Assembly (NCBI GenBank): GCA_937139335.1
Contig: CAKZPN010000014.1
Coordinates: 62,001 to 126,000, forward strand
Source: an uncultured Roseicyclus sp.
GTDB lineage: Bacteria > Pseudomonadota > Alphaproteobacteria > Rhodobacterales > Rhodobacteraceae
Reading direction: 5' to 3'
Length of the DNA: 64,000 bases
The translations under genes were made by a program, and so were the position numbers. A model generated the notes under the pieces. It was not told the DNA's origin and did not search any database. It saw only the letters and a program-made list of their open reading frames with translations. Within the stretch, counting starts at the first letter, position 1, and every line of letters begins with the position of its first letter. Shown here in pieces: positions 15,379 to 23,587 of this stretch.

Positions 15379-16665
15379 TCAGACTTCCTCGATCCTCAGC
15401 GCGACAGGCGCGTCCATGACCACGCCGGTGCGGGGCAGGGCGGCGAGCGCCGTGTCGAGGTTCGGGCGCGCGGTCTTGTGCGTCACGATCAGCACCGGCG
15501 CATGGGCGCCCGGATGATCGTATTGCCGCATCCGGTCGATGGAGATGCCGGCCTCGCCCAGAACCGTCGCCACCTTGGCCAGCGCGCCCGGTTTGTCGGC
15601 CAGATCCATGCGCAGGTAATAGCAGGCGGGGCTGGCGGCCGAGGCTGGCGGCGCATCGTCAAGCGAGGTCGCGGGCCGCCCGAAGGTCGGCACCCGGATG
15701 CCGCGCGCGATATCGCAAATGTCCGACATGACGGCGCTGGCCGTTGGCCCTTCGCCCGCACCCGCCCCGCGCAAGACAATCTGGCCGACGCTGTCGCCCT
15801 CGATCACCACCATGTTGGTCCCGCCCTCGAGTTGACCGAGCGGCGATGTCGCGGGGACAAGGCAGGGGGACATCCGCTGTTCGAGGCCGCGCCCGGTCAT
15901 CTGCGCCACGCCCAGAAGCTTGATCTTGTAGCCCATGTCGCCCGCGCGGCGAATATCCTCGATGGTGATCGCGCCGATGCCTTCCAGCGCAATCGCGTCG
16001 AAGTTCACGCGGCTGCCATAGGCGATGGCGGCCAGCAGCGTCAGCTTGTGCGCCGCGTCGATGCCGCCCACGTCAAGCTCGGGGTCGGCCTCCAGGTAGC
16101 CCAGCCCGTCGGCCTCGGCGAAGGCCTCCGCGTAGGTCAGGCCCGCGCTGTCCATCCGGGTCAGGATGTAGTTGCAGGTGCCGTTCATCACGCCCATCAC
16201 CCGGTCAATGGCATTGCCCGCCAGCCCCTCGGTCAGCGCCTTGATCACCGGGATGCCGCCCGCCACCGCCGCCTCGAAGCGCAGCACGAGGCCCTTGGCC
16301 TCCGCCGCCTCGGCCAGCGCCTGGCCGTGGATCGCGAGCATCGCCTTGTTAGCCGTCACCACGTCCTTGCCCGCCGCGATGGCGGCCTCGGTCGCGGCCT
16401 TGGCCGGGCCGTCGGTGCCGCCCATCAACTCGACGAAGACGTCGACATCGGGCCGGCGCGCCAGCGCGACCGGGTCATCCTCCCAGGCGAAATGGCTCAG
16501 GGTCACGCCGCGGTCCTTGTCGCGGCTGCGGGCGGAGACGGCGACGATCTCGACCGGGCGGCCGCAGCGCTGGCTCAGCAGGTTGGCCTGCCGCTGCACG
16601 ATCTTCACCACGCCCACGCCGACGGTGCCAAGCCCGGCAATGCCGAGGCGCAGGGGGTCAGTCAT
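15379..16665 (-). CDS. hom: Homoserine dehydrogenase
   Basis: A 428-residue NAD(P)-dependent homoserine dehydrogenase that reduces aspartate semialdehyde to homoserine for threonine and methionine synthesis. The Rossmann motif GIAGLGTVGVGVV is at residues 8-20, the catalytic signature AVAGGIPVIKAL and MGVMNGTCNYILT lie in the middle, and a C-terminal ACT domain (about 350-425, YYLRMDLADKPGALAKVATV) suggests feedback control by threonine. The length is the standard monofunctional form with ACT. It is the first gene of a leftward run with the ceramidase-like gene, glpX, the cysteine hydrolase and recJ. The ATG at 16665 is preceded by GGAGGACC. Confidence 0.97.
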   Translation of the reverse strand: MTDPLRLGIAGLGTVGVGVVKIVQRQANLLSQRCGRPVEIVAVSARSRDKDRGVTLSHFAWEDDPVALARRPDVDVFVELMGGTDGPAKAATEAAIAAGKDVVTANKAMLAIHGQALAEAAEAKGLVLRFEAAVAGGIPVIKALTEGLAGNAIDRVMGVMNGTCNYILTRMDSAGLTYAEAFAEADGLGYLEADPELDVGGIDAAHKLTLLAAIAYGSRVNFDAIALEGIGAITIEDIRRAGDMGYKIKLLGVAQMTGRGLEQRMSPCLVPATSPLGQLEGGTNMVVIEGDSVGQIVLRGAGAGEGPTASAVMSDICDIARGIRVPTFGRPATSLDDAPPASAASPACYYLRMDLADKPGALAKVATVLGEAGISIDRMRQYDHPGAHAPVLIVTHKTARPNLDTALAALPRTGVVMDAPVALRIEEV

Positions 16666-16745
16666 CGAAGGTCCTCCGGGATCGATCTGCGGGCTCTTGC
16701 GCCCCTGTTAGCCGCTTCGCCGCACGCCTGCAACGCGGGCTCCGC

Positions 16746-17000
16746 TCAGAGCGCCATCTGCCGCAACAGCGCCGCGCGACGCCGGAGGTCGGCGGCCCGC
16801 GCCTCAAGGCTCTGGCCCTCGCGCGCGGCGCTCCGCGGCGTCAGCATGTCGCTGCGGTCCAGCAGCGGCCCGAGCGGCACCAGCGCGGGAAAGTCCGCCG
16901 CCCGCCCCTCGGTGCTGATCCGGCTCGCAAGATCGGGCCGCGACGGGCCGCAAGCGGCCAGGCAGGCAAGACAGGCGAGGGTGACGAGGCGCGCGATCAT
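16746..17000 (-). CDS. Small putative lipoprotein, unknown function
   Basis: An 84-residue protein with a lipoprotein signal peptide. The hydrophobic start MIARLVTLACLACLAACGPS has a lipobox (LAAC) with the modified cysteine at residue 17. The short mature part has a central hydrophobic/proline segment (FPALVPLGPLLDRSD) and a basic, probably helical C-terminus (EARAADLRRRAALLRQMAL). I do not recognise a named family. It lies upstream of hom with an 80-base gap and could be a separate unit or co-transcribed with it. Confidence 0.7.
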   Translation of the reverse strand: MIARLVTLACLACLAACGPSRPDLASRISTEGRAADFPALVPLGPLLDRSDMLTPRSAAREGQSLEARAADLRRRAALLRQMAL

Positions 17001-17049
17001 GCGAAAACAGGTATCGCCTCGCGCCCGGTCCTGTCCATCCCGGTTGAAT

Positions 17050-17063
17050 TGAACACCCGTTCA
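17050..17063. promoter_or_regulatory. TetR-type operator candidate
   Basis: TGAAC (17050-17054), four bases, then GTTCA (17059-17063) form a perfect inverted repeat immediately upstream of the TetR gene's ATG at 17079. Symmetric TGAAC/GTTCA boxes are common for TetR regulators, so autoregulation is likely. It could also act on the divergent lipoprotein gene, whose start is 50 bases away. Confidence 0.5.
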
Positions 17064-17078
17064 GATAATCATGCCGCC

Positions 17079-17666
17079 ATGGCCCGCAAACAAGGCAGTC
17101 ACGCAGAGATCACCGGCCCGCGCCTGCGCGCGGCGGCGCTGCGGCTTTTCGCGCGCCACGGTTTCGCCGCCGTCTCGATGCGCCAGATCGCGGCCGAGGT
17201 CGGCGTGCAGGCCGGTGCGCTCTACCTCTACACCGCCGACAAGGAGGCGTTGCTTTTTGACCTGATGCGCGACCATCTCGAGCATCTGCTGGCCGACTGG
17301 CAGCCGCCCGAGGCGGCCCCCGCCGAGCAGCTGGAAAGCTTCGTGCGCCACCACATCCGCTACCACCTCGACCGGCCCGACCTCGTCTTCATCGCCTACA
17401 TGGAGTTGCGCAACCTCGCGCCGGCGAATTTCGCGGTGATCGAGGGGTTGCGGCGGGACTACGAGAACCAGCTCGAAGCGATCCTGAAGCGCGGCCAGGC
17501 GACCGGCGCCTTCGACGTGGCGGATACGAAACTGGCCACCATGGCGCTGATCGCGATGCTGACCGGGGTCACGACCTGGTACCGCGAGGGCGGGCGGCTC
17601 GACCGTGCCTCGATCGAGGCGCTCTACTGGGACATGGCGCGCAAGGCGGTGGCGGCCGCGCGCTGA
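17079..17666 (+). CDS. TetR/AcrR family transcriptional regulator
   Basis: A 195-residue TetR-type repressor. The N-terminal helix-turn-helix is clear (LFARHGFAAVSMRQIAAEVG, then VQAGALYLYTADKEALLFDL), followed by an all-helical ligand-binding domain. A TTG 30 bases further upstream would also be in frame, but it falls inside the TGAAC/GTTCA inverted repeat, so I start at the ATG at 17079; no good Shine-Dalgarno sequence is visible for either. The gene converges on the fatty acid desaturase gene (8 bases between stops). Control of lipid genes is possible but not shown. Confidence 0.9.
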   Translation: MARKQGSHAEITGPRLRAAALRLFARHGFAAVSMRQIAAEVGVQAGALYLYTADKEALLFDLMRDHLEHLLADWQPPEAAPAEQLESFVRHHIRYHLDRPDLVFIAYMELRNLAPANFAVIEGLRRDYENQLEAILKRGQATGAFDVADTKLATMALIAMLTGVTTWYREGGRLDRASIEALYWDMARKAVAAAR

Positions 17667-17674
17667 GCCCTCTC

Positions 17675-18751
17675 TCACGCCCCGGTTGGCATCGGGGTGC
17701 TGCGGTGGCGACGGGGGAACGGCACCAGCCGCTGCTGGTCCTCATCCCAGAGCTTCAGCGTGAAAGACCGGAACGCCTCGGCCCAGCCGATGGTCTGGAC
17801 CTCGTATTTCTCGCGCAGCGCGCGGTGGCAGGCGCGCAACCGGTAGCTCGGGATGTTGGCGTTGAAATGGTGGATGTCATGGTAGGTGATGTTGGCGACC
17901 GCGAGGTCGAACCACCAGCCGAGGTCGAGCGCCGAAGACCCCTGAAGCGCCGCGCGCGCCGGGTTCAGGTCGGGTTTGCGGTCCCACCAGGTGTCCTCGA
18001 AATTGTGCTGGAGATAGACCAGGAACACCCCGATGCAGCCTGCGGCGAAGACCGTGCCGGCGTAGATCACCAGCGCGGGCCAGCCTGCCAGCAGGTAGAG
18101 CAGCCCGATCCATGCGACCAGCGCGAGGTTGTGCAGCACCACGCCCTTCGGGTCGACGCGGCCCGCGTTCTTGGGCCAGCGATAGGCCAGCGCATAGGTG
18201 AAGAGCCCGCCGATCGGCACCATGATGAGCGGATTGCGGTAGATCCGGTAGAACAGCCGCTTGCCCGGCCCGGCCTCTTCCCACTCGCGGACCGTCAGCG
18301 TCAGGATCTCGGTTGTGTCGCGCTCGTCGAGATTGCCGAGATGCGAATGGTGGTCGTTGTGGTTCGACTGCATGACCCGGTAGGGCGTGAGGGTGAAGAC
18401 GCTGAGTGCATAGCCGGCGAGGTCGTTGCGCCGCTTGTTGGAAAACAGCGAGCCATGCCCGCAATCGTGCTGCAACACGTAGAGCCGCACGCCCGCCAGC
18501 GCGTTCACCACGATCAGCGGCACCACCAGCCACCAGACGGGCCAGGCCTGCACCGTCAGCCAGAGCGTGAAGACATAGGCCACGAAGGTGGCGCCGAAGC
18601 TCAACCCGGCCAGCCGGTCGTCACGCTTGGTCCAGGTGCGGGTAAAGGCGCGGATCTCGCGCTCGGCCTCGGCACGGTAGCCGGGCGTGATCTCGGGTCG
18701 GGAGGATGGAGCAGCCTGCATCTTTCCGGTCTCGATCAAAGAGTTGTGCAT
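17675..18751 (-). CDS. Membrane fatty acid desaturase
   Basis: A 358-residue integral membrane desaturase with the three histidine boxes that bind the di-iron centre: HDCGH (95-99), HNDHHSH (131-137) and HDIHH (291-295), with hydrophobic helix pairs between them. It introduces double bases-to-olefin conversion in acyl chains, most probably on membrane lipids; the box pattern is closest to acyl-lipid omega (delta-12) type desaturases, but regiospecificity cannot be fixed by reading. Possible starts are ATG 18751, 18721 or 18808. The last overlaps the glyA terminator and is unlikely. The start codon lies only about 20 bases after that terminator, so its promoter must overlap it or transcription depends on readthrough. 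Confidence 0.88.
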   Translation of the reverse strand: MHNSLIETGKMQAAPSSRPEITPGYRAEAEREIRAFTRTWTKRDDRLAGLSFGATFVAYVFTLWLTVQAWPVWWLVVPLIVVNALAGVRLYVLQHDCGHGSLFSNKRRNDLAGYALSVFTLTPYRVMQSNHNDHHSHLGNLDERDTTEILTLTVREWEEAGPGKRLFYRIYRNPLIMVPIGGLFTYALAYRWPKNAGRVDPKGVVLHNLALVAWIGLLYLLAGWPALVIYAGTVFAAGCIGVFLVYLQHNFEDTWWDRKPDLNPARAALQGSSALDLGWWFDLAVANITYHDIHHFNANIPSYRLRACHRALREKYEVQTIGWAEAFRSFTLKLWDEDQQRLVPFPRRHRSTPMPTGA

Positions 18752-18771
18752 GGCAAGGCGCCATCTGCGCC

Positions 18772-18823
18772 AAAAATAAGCCCCCCGCCGCAGCTTGCAA
18801 GGTGCCATGCGGGGCGGGGGGCT
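18772..18823 (-). terminator. Rho-independent terminator of glyA
   Basis: AGCCCCCCGCC (18779-18789) and GGCGGGGGGCT (18813-18823) form a perfect 11-bp stem with a 23-base loop. Read on the minus strand it is followed by TTATTTTTGG. It lies 38 bases past the glyA stop codon, in the right direction to end glyA transcription. Confidence 0.8.
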
Positions 18824-18861
18824 GCAAGATCGTCACAGGGGCCGGGGCCCGCGTCGGCGGA

Positions 18862-20157
18862 TCAAAGCTTGGAATAGATCGGGAAACGGGTGCACAGCAC
18901 CTCGACCTCGGCACGGACCCGCGCCTCGACCTCGGTATTCCCGCCCTCGCCATTGGCGGCAAGGCCGTCCACCACCTCGACGATCCAGTCGCCGATCTGG
19001 CGGAATTCCGGCTCGCCGAAACCGCGCGTGGTGCCGGCGGGCGAGCCCAGGCGGATGCCGCTCGTGATCGTCGGCTTCTCGGTGTCGAAGGGGATCCCGT
19101 TCTTGTTGCAGGTGATCTGCGCGCGCCCCAGCGCCTGCTCGGTCGCGTTGCCCTTCACACCCTTGGGCCGCAGGTCGACCAGCATCAGGTGCGTGTCGGT
19201 GCCGCCGGTGACGATGTCGAGACCGCCTTTCATCAGCTGGTCCGCCAGTGCCTGCGCATTCTTGATGACCTGCGCCTGGTAGTCCTTGAACTCGGGGCGC
19301 AGCGCCTCGCCAAATGCCACGGCCTTGGCGGCGATGACATGCATCAGCGGGCCGCCCTGGATGCCGGGGAAGATCGCGGAGTTGATCTTTTTCGCGATCG
19401 CCTCGTCATCGGTCAGGATCATGCCGCCGCGCGGGCCGCGCAGCGTCTTGTGCGTGGTCGTTGTCGCGACATGGGCATGCGGGAAGGGCGAGGGGTAATG
19501 GCCCGAGGCCACAAGCCCGGCGAAATGCGCCATGTCGACCAGCAGGTAGGCGCCGACGCTGTCGGCAATCTCGCGCATCTTGGCGAAGTCGATGATCCGG
19601 GGGATGGCCGAACCGCCCGCGATCAGCATCTTGGGCTGGTGCTCGGCGGCCAGCGCCGCGATCTGGTCGTAATCGACCTCCAGATCCTGCCGACGCACGC
19701 CGTATTGCACCGCGTTGAACCACTTGCCCGACTGGTTGGGCTTGGCGCCGTGGGTCAGGTGCCCGCCGGCATCAAGGCTCATGCCGAGGATCGTGTCGCC
19801 GGGCTGCAGCAGCGCCGTGAACACGCCCTGGTTGGCCTGCGACCCCGAATTGGGCTGCACATTGGCAAAGCCCACCTTGAACAGCGCCTTGGCCCGGTCG
19901 AGCGCCAGATCCTCGGCGATGTCGACGAACTGGCAGCCGCCGTAGTAGCGCCGGCCCGGATAGCCCTCGGCATACTTGTTGGTCATCACCGATCCCTGCG
20001 CCTCCATCACGGCGGCGGAGACGATGTTCTCGGATGCGATCAGCTCGATCTCGTGGCGCTGGCGGCCCAGCTCCTTGCGGATCGCGTCGAAGATCTCGGC
20101 GTCGCGGGTTTCCAGCGTTTCGGTGAAGAAACCTTCGTCGCGATGGGGGGCGTTCAT
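18862..20157 (-). CDS. glyA: Serine hydroxymethyltransferase
   Basis: A 431-residue PLP enzyme that interconverts serine and glycine with tetrahydrofolate and supplies one-carbon units. The conserved [20 protein letters not shown] and [12 protein letters not shown] blocks are at residues 42-75, and the PLP lysine is in [14 protein letters not shown]. The length and domain order are canonical. A strong AGGAGG sits 8 bases before the ATG at 20157. A clear terminator follows the stop. The upstream neighbour nadK is divergent, with a 190-base spacer shared by the two promoters. Confidence 0.97.
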   Translation of the reverse strand: MNAPHRDEGFFTETLETRDAEIFDAIRKELGRQRHEIELIASENIVSAAVMEAQGSVMTNKYAEGYPGRRYYGGCQFVDIAEDLALDRAKALFKVGFANVQPNSGSQANQGVFTALLQPGDTILGMSLDAGGHLTHGAKPNQSGKWFNAVQYGVRRQDLEVDYDQIAALAAEHQPKMLIAGGSAIPRIIDFAKMREIADSVGAYLLVDMAHFAGLVASGHYPSPFPHAHVATTTTHKTLRGPRGGMILTDDEAIAKKINSAIFPGIQGGPLMHVIAAKAVAFGEALRPEFKDYQAQVIKNAQALADQLMKGGLDIVTGGTDTHLMLVDLRPKGVKGNATEQALGRAQITCNKNGIPFDTEKPTITSGIRLGSPAGTTRGFGEPEFRQIGDWIVEVVDGLAANGEGGNTEVEARVRAEVEVLCTRFPIYSKL

Positions 20158-20349
20158 GGGCCGAACCTCCTATATACGCCGGTCTGGCGGTCGGATGACA
20201 GGTAGGGGGCGTTTACGGGATGATCCGGCTGCGGGGAAGGGCGCAATGCGGCACAGGGCCAACGGAAAGCGGCGCGCGGGCCACCGATGGAGGATTGAGT
20301 TTCCGATCCGCGCAGGCAAGGGTGCCCCGAACGGCAGCAGGAGGGGACC

Positions 20350-21117
20350 ATGCCCGCGGCGCGCAACATCGCGTTTCTCGCATCCGACAGCGCGACCTCG
20401 CACGACGCGAAGGCGCGGCTGGAGGCGCAGTACGGCACCTTCGCGCCGGACGAGGCGGACGTGATCGTGGCGCTGGGCGGCGACGGCTTCATGCTCCAGA
20501 CCCTGCACGGCACCCAGCATCTCGACACGCCGGTCTATGGCATGAACCGCGGCACCGTCGGCTTCCTGATGAACGCCTACAACGAGGACGGGCTGGTCGA
20601 CCGGCTCGAGGCGGCGGAGGAAACCGCGATCAATCCGCTGCACATGACTGCCACGACCGTCGGCGGCGAGGTGGTCGAGATGCTCGCGATCAACGAGGTG
20701 AGCCTGCTGCGCGCCGGGCCGCAGGCGGCCAAGCTGCGGATTTACGTCGATGGGCGGCTCCGGATGGCCGAACTGGTCTGCGACGGCGCGCTGGTCTGCA
20801 CGCCCGCCGGGTCGACCGCCTACAACTATTCCGCGCACGGGCCGATCCTGCCGATCGACGCCGATGTGCTGGCGGTGACGGCAGTGGCGGCGTTCCGGCC
20901 CCGGCGCTGGCGGGGCGCGCTGCTGCCCAACACCGCGCTGGTGCGGCTCGAGGTCTGCGATCCCGACAAGCGGCCGGTGATGGCGGACGCCGACAGCAGG
21001 TCGGTCGCCAATGTGCGCTCGGTCGAGATCCGCTCCGAGCCCGAGATCGTCCATCGCATCTTGTTCGACCCCGGTCACGGGCTGGAGGAACGGCTGCTGC
21101 GCGAACAATTCGTCTGA
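20350..21117 (+). CDS. nadK: NAD kinase
   Basis: A 255-residue NAD kinase, ATP-dependent maker of NADP+. The GGDGFMLQTLH motif (GGDG, residues 41-44) and the substrate-binding segment GMNRGTVGFLMNAY are present, with TPAGSTAYNYSAHGPILP in the C-terminal beta domain. The length is at the short end but normal for alphaproteobacterial enzymes. The ATG at 20350 follows AGGAGGGGA. It is upstream of the NADP-dependent malic enzyme gene on the same strand; both concern NADP(H) supply, though the linkage may be coincidental. Confidence 0.95.
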   Translation: MPAARNIAFLASDSATSHDAKARLEAQYGTFAPDEADVIVALGGDGFMLQTLHGTQHLDTPVYGMNRGTVGFLMNAYNEDGLVDRLEAAEETAINPLHMTATTVGGEVVEMLAINEVSLLRAGPQAAKLRIYVDGRLRMAELVCDGALVCTPAGSTAYNYSAHGPILPIDADVLAVTAVAAFRPRRWRGALLPNTALVRLEVCDPDKRPVMADADSRSVANVRSVEIRSEPEIVHRILFDPGHGLEERLLREQFV

Positions 21118-21162
21118 CTCCGGCACGCGAAACCGCACCACGCTTTGACCGCGGGAGGAAAG

Positions 21163-21201
21163 ATGTTTAACGTTAAACGAATTCGCTTCGGGAGGGCGTG
21201 A
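21163..21201 (+). CDS. Possible 12-residue leader peptide of maeB, overlying a perfect palindrome
   Basis: ATG at 21163 opens a 12-codon frame (MFNVKRIRFGRA) preceded by GGGAGGAAAG, a strong ribosome binding site, and its TGA overlaps the maeB ATG by one base (TGATG). The same DNA holds the perfect 14-bp palindrome GTTTAACGTTAAAC (21165-21178). Either the palindrome is an operator or the frame is a translated leader coupled to maeB; both are possible. No homologue is known to me. Confidence 0.4.
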   Translation: MFNVKRIRFGRA

Positions 21202-23480
21202 TGAGCGACGACAAGCAAGAAGGGTTGCGCGCCGCGGCGCTGTTCTACCATGAGCATCCGAAACCCGGAAAGCTCGAGATCCGGGCCACCAAGCCGCTTG
21301 CCAACGGCCGCGACCTGGCCCGCGCCTATTCCCCCGGCGTTGCCGAGGCGAGCCTTGAAATCAAGGCCGATCCGGCCAACGCGGCGCGCTACACCTCGCG
21401 CGGGAACCTTGTCGCCGTGGTCACGAACGGCACCGCGGTTCTTGGCCTCGGCAACATCGGTGCACTGGCCGCCAAGCCGGTGATGGAGGGCAAGGCGGTG
21501 CTCTTCAAGACCTTCGCCAACATCGACTGTTTCGACATCGAACTGAACGAGCCGGACCCGGTGAAACTGGCCGATATCGTCTGCGCGCTGGAACCGACCT
21601 TCGGCGCGATCAACCTGGAAGACATAAAGGCGCCCGATTGTTTCATCGTTGAACAATTGTGCCGCGAGCGCATGAACATCCCGGTGTTCCATGACGACCA
21701 GCACGGCACCGCCATCGTCGTCGGCGCCGCCGCGACCAACGCGTTGCGCGTCACCGGCAAGAACTTCGAGGACGTCAAGATCGTCTCGACCGGCGGCGGG
21801 GCAGCCGGCATCGCCTGCCTGAACATGCTGCTGAAGCTGGGGGTCAGGCGCGAGAATGTCTGGCTTTGCGACATCCACGGTCTCGTCCACGAAGGCCGCG
21901 AGATCGACATGAACCCGCAAAAGGCCGCCTATGCCCAGAAAACGGACCTTCGCACGCTCTCGGACGTGATCGGCGGTGCCGATCTGTTCCTCGGCCTCTC
22001 CGGCCCCGGCGTGCTGACGCCGCAGATGGTGGCGCAGATGGCGCCCCGGCCCATCGTCTTCGCGCTGGCCAACCCCACGCCCGAGATCCTCCCCGACGCC
22101 GTCCGCAGCGTGGCCCCCGACGCGATCATCGCCACCGGCCGCAGCGATTTTCCGAACCAGGTCAACAACGTCCTGTGTTTCCCCTTCATCTTCCGCGGCG
22201 CGCTGGACGTCGGCGCAACCGAGATCAACGACGCCATGCAGATCGCCTGCATCGAGGGCATCGCGGCGCTCGCCCGCGCCACCACCAGCGCCGAGGCCGC
22301 CGCCGCCTATGCCGGCGAACAGTTGACCTTCGGGCCCGACTACCTGATCCCCAAACCCTTCGACCGCCGCCTGATCGGCGTGGTCGCCAGCGCGGTCGCC
22401 AAGGCCGCGATGGACTCGGGCGTGGCGACCCGGCCGCTCGACGATCTGGACGCCTACCGCGACCGCCTGAACCAGTCGGTGTTCCGCTCGGCGCTGATCA
22501 TGCGCCCGGTGTTCGAGGCCGCGCGCACCGCCGAGCGCCGCATCGTCTTTGCCGAGGGCGAGGACGAGCGCGTGCTGCGCTCCGCGCAGGCCATGGTCGA
22601 GGAAACCACCGACCGCCCGATCCTGATCGGCCGCCCCGAAGTGATCGACACCCGTATCGAGCGCGCTGGCCTGACGCTGCGCCCCGACGTGGATTTCGAA
22701 CTGGTGAACCCGGAAAACGATCCGCGCTATCGCGATTACTGGCAGACCTACCACGGCATCATGGCGCGCAAGGGCGTGACCCCCGACCTGGCCCGCGCGA
22801 TCATGCGCACCAACACCACCGCCATCGGGGCCGTCATGGTGCAGCGCGGCGAGGCCGACAGCCTCATCTGCGGCACCTTCGGGCAATACCTGTGGCACCT
22901 GAACTACGTCACGCAGCTGCTTGCGACCGACGATCTGCGCCCGATCGGCGCGCTCAGCCTGATGATCTCGGAGGACGGGCCGCTCTTCATCGCCGACACG
23001 CAGGTGCATCCCGAACCGACGCCGACCCAGATCGCAGAAAGCGTCTGCGGCTGCGCGCGCCACATCCGCCGCTTCGGCATCGCGCCGCAGGTGGCTCTGT
23101 GTTCCGGCAGCCAGTTCGGCAACCTCGACACCGACAGCGGGCGGCGGATGCGCGCGGCGCTGGAGATCCTCGACGGCATGGGCCTCGATTTCACCTACGA
23201 GGGCGAGATGCACGTCGACACCGCGCTCGACCCCGAGTTGCGCGAGCGCATCCTGCCCGGCAGCCGGATGGAGGGGCCCGCGAACGCCCTCGTCTTCGCC
23301 TCGACCGACGCGGCAGGGGCGGCGCGCAACATGCTCAAGGCGCGCGCCGGCGGGCTGGAGGTGGGGCCGATCCTGATGGGCATGGGCAACCGCGCCCATA
23401 TCGTGACCCCCTCGATCACGGCGCGCGGCTTGCTCAACATCTCGGCCCTCGCCGGAACCCCGGTCAGCGCCTACAGTTGA
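21201..23480 (+). CDS. maeB: NADP-dependent malic enzyme with phosphotransacetylase-like C-terminal domain
   Basis: A 759-residue MaeB-type enzyme that oxidatively decarboxylates malate to pyruvate with NADP+. Residues 1 to about 430 form the malic enzyme part (RDLARAYSPGVAEASLEI, FHDDQHGTAIVVGAAATNAL with the catalytic aspartates, VSTGGGAAGIACLN nucleotide site). Residues about 430-759 resemble phosphate acetyltransferase (RIVFAEGEDERVLRSAQAM), normally regulatory in this fusion (acetyl-CoA sensing). The ATG at 21201 has GGAGGG close upstream; the GTG at 21198 is too near it. A 12-codon leader ORF and a palindrome precede it. Confidence 0.96.
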   Translation: MSDDKQEGLRAAALFYHEHPKPGKLEIRATKPLANGRDLARAYSPGVAEASLEIKADPANAARYTSRGNLVAVVTNGTAVLGLGNIGALAAKPVMEGKAVLFKTFANIDCFDIELNEPDPVKLADIVCALEPTFGAINLEDIKAPDCFIVEQLCRERMNIPVFHDDQHGTAIVVGAAATNALRVTGKNFEDVKIVSTGGGAAGIACLNMLLKLGVRRENVWLCDIHGLVHEGREIDMNPQKAAYAQKTDLRTLSDVIGGADLFLGLSGPGVLTPQMVAQMAPRPIVFALANPTPEILPDAVRSVAPDAIIATGRSDFPNQVNNVLCFPFIFRGALDVGATEINDAMQIACIEGIAALARATTSAEAAAAYAGEQLTFGPDYLIPKPFDRRLIGVVASAVAKAAMDSGVATRPLDDLDAYRDRLNQSVFRSALIMRPVFEAARTAERRIVFAEGEDERVLRSAQAMVEETTDRPILIGRPEVIDTRIERAGLTLRPDVDFELVNPENDPRYRDYWQTYHGIMARKGVTPDLARAIMRTNTTAIGAVMVQRGEADSLICGTFGQYLWHLNYVTQLLATDDLRPIGALSLMISEDGPLFIADTQVHPEPTPTQIAESVCGCARHIRRFGIAPQVALCSGSQFGNLDTDSGRRMRAALEILDGMGLDFTYEGEMHVDTALDPELRERILPGSRMEGPANALVFASTDAAGAARNMLKARAGGLEVGPILMGMGNRAHIVTPSITARGLLNISALAGTPVSAYS

Positions 23481-23545
23481 GGCGCGGGCAAGTAGGCCGT
23501 TAGCGCCCCCATGCGGCACTATCACCGAATTGCGTCAGGCCTGCC

Positions 23546-23565
23546 TGCAACGATAGAAAGTTGCA
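23546..23565. promoter_or_regulatory. Inverted repeat upstream of prpE, possible short-chain acyl regulator site
   Basis: TGCAAC (23546-23551), eight bases, GTTGCA (23560-23565): a perfect 6-bp inverted repeat 23 bases before the prpE ATG. It resembles the TTTGCAAA-type half sites bound by PccR/RamB-family (ScfR) regulators of propionyl-CoA genes in alphaproteobacteria, but the match is partial. No such regulator is in the window. Confidence 0.3.
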
Positions 23566-23587
23566 CACAAGGTAGGAGGAACAACCG

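Noticed and set aside
21075..23525. 816-codon minus-strand open frame
   Set aside because: Antisense shadow of maeB with no recognisable motif; the true gene is on the plus strand with its ribosome site.
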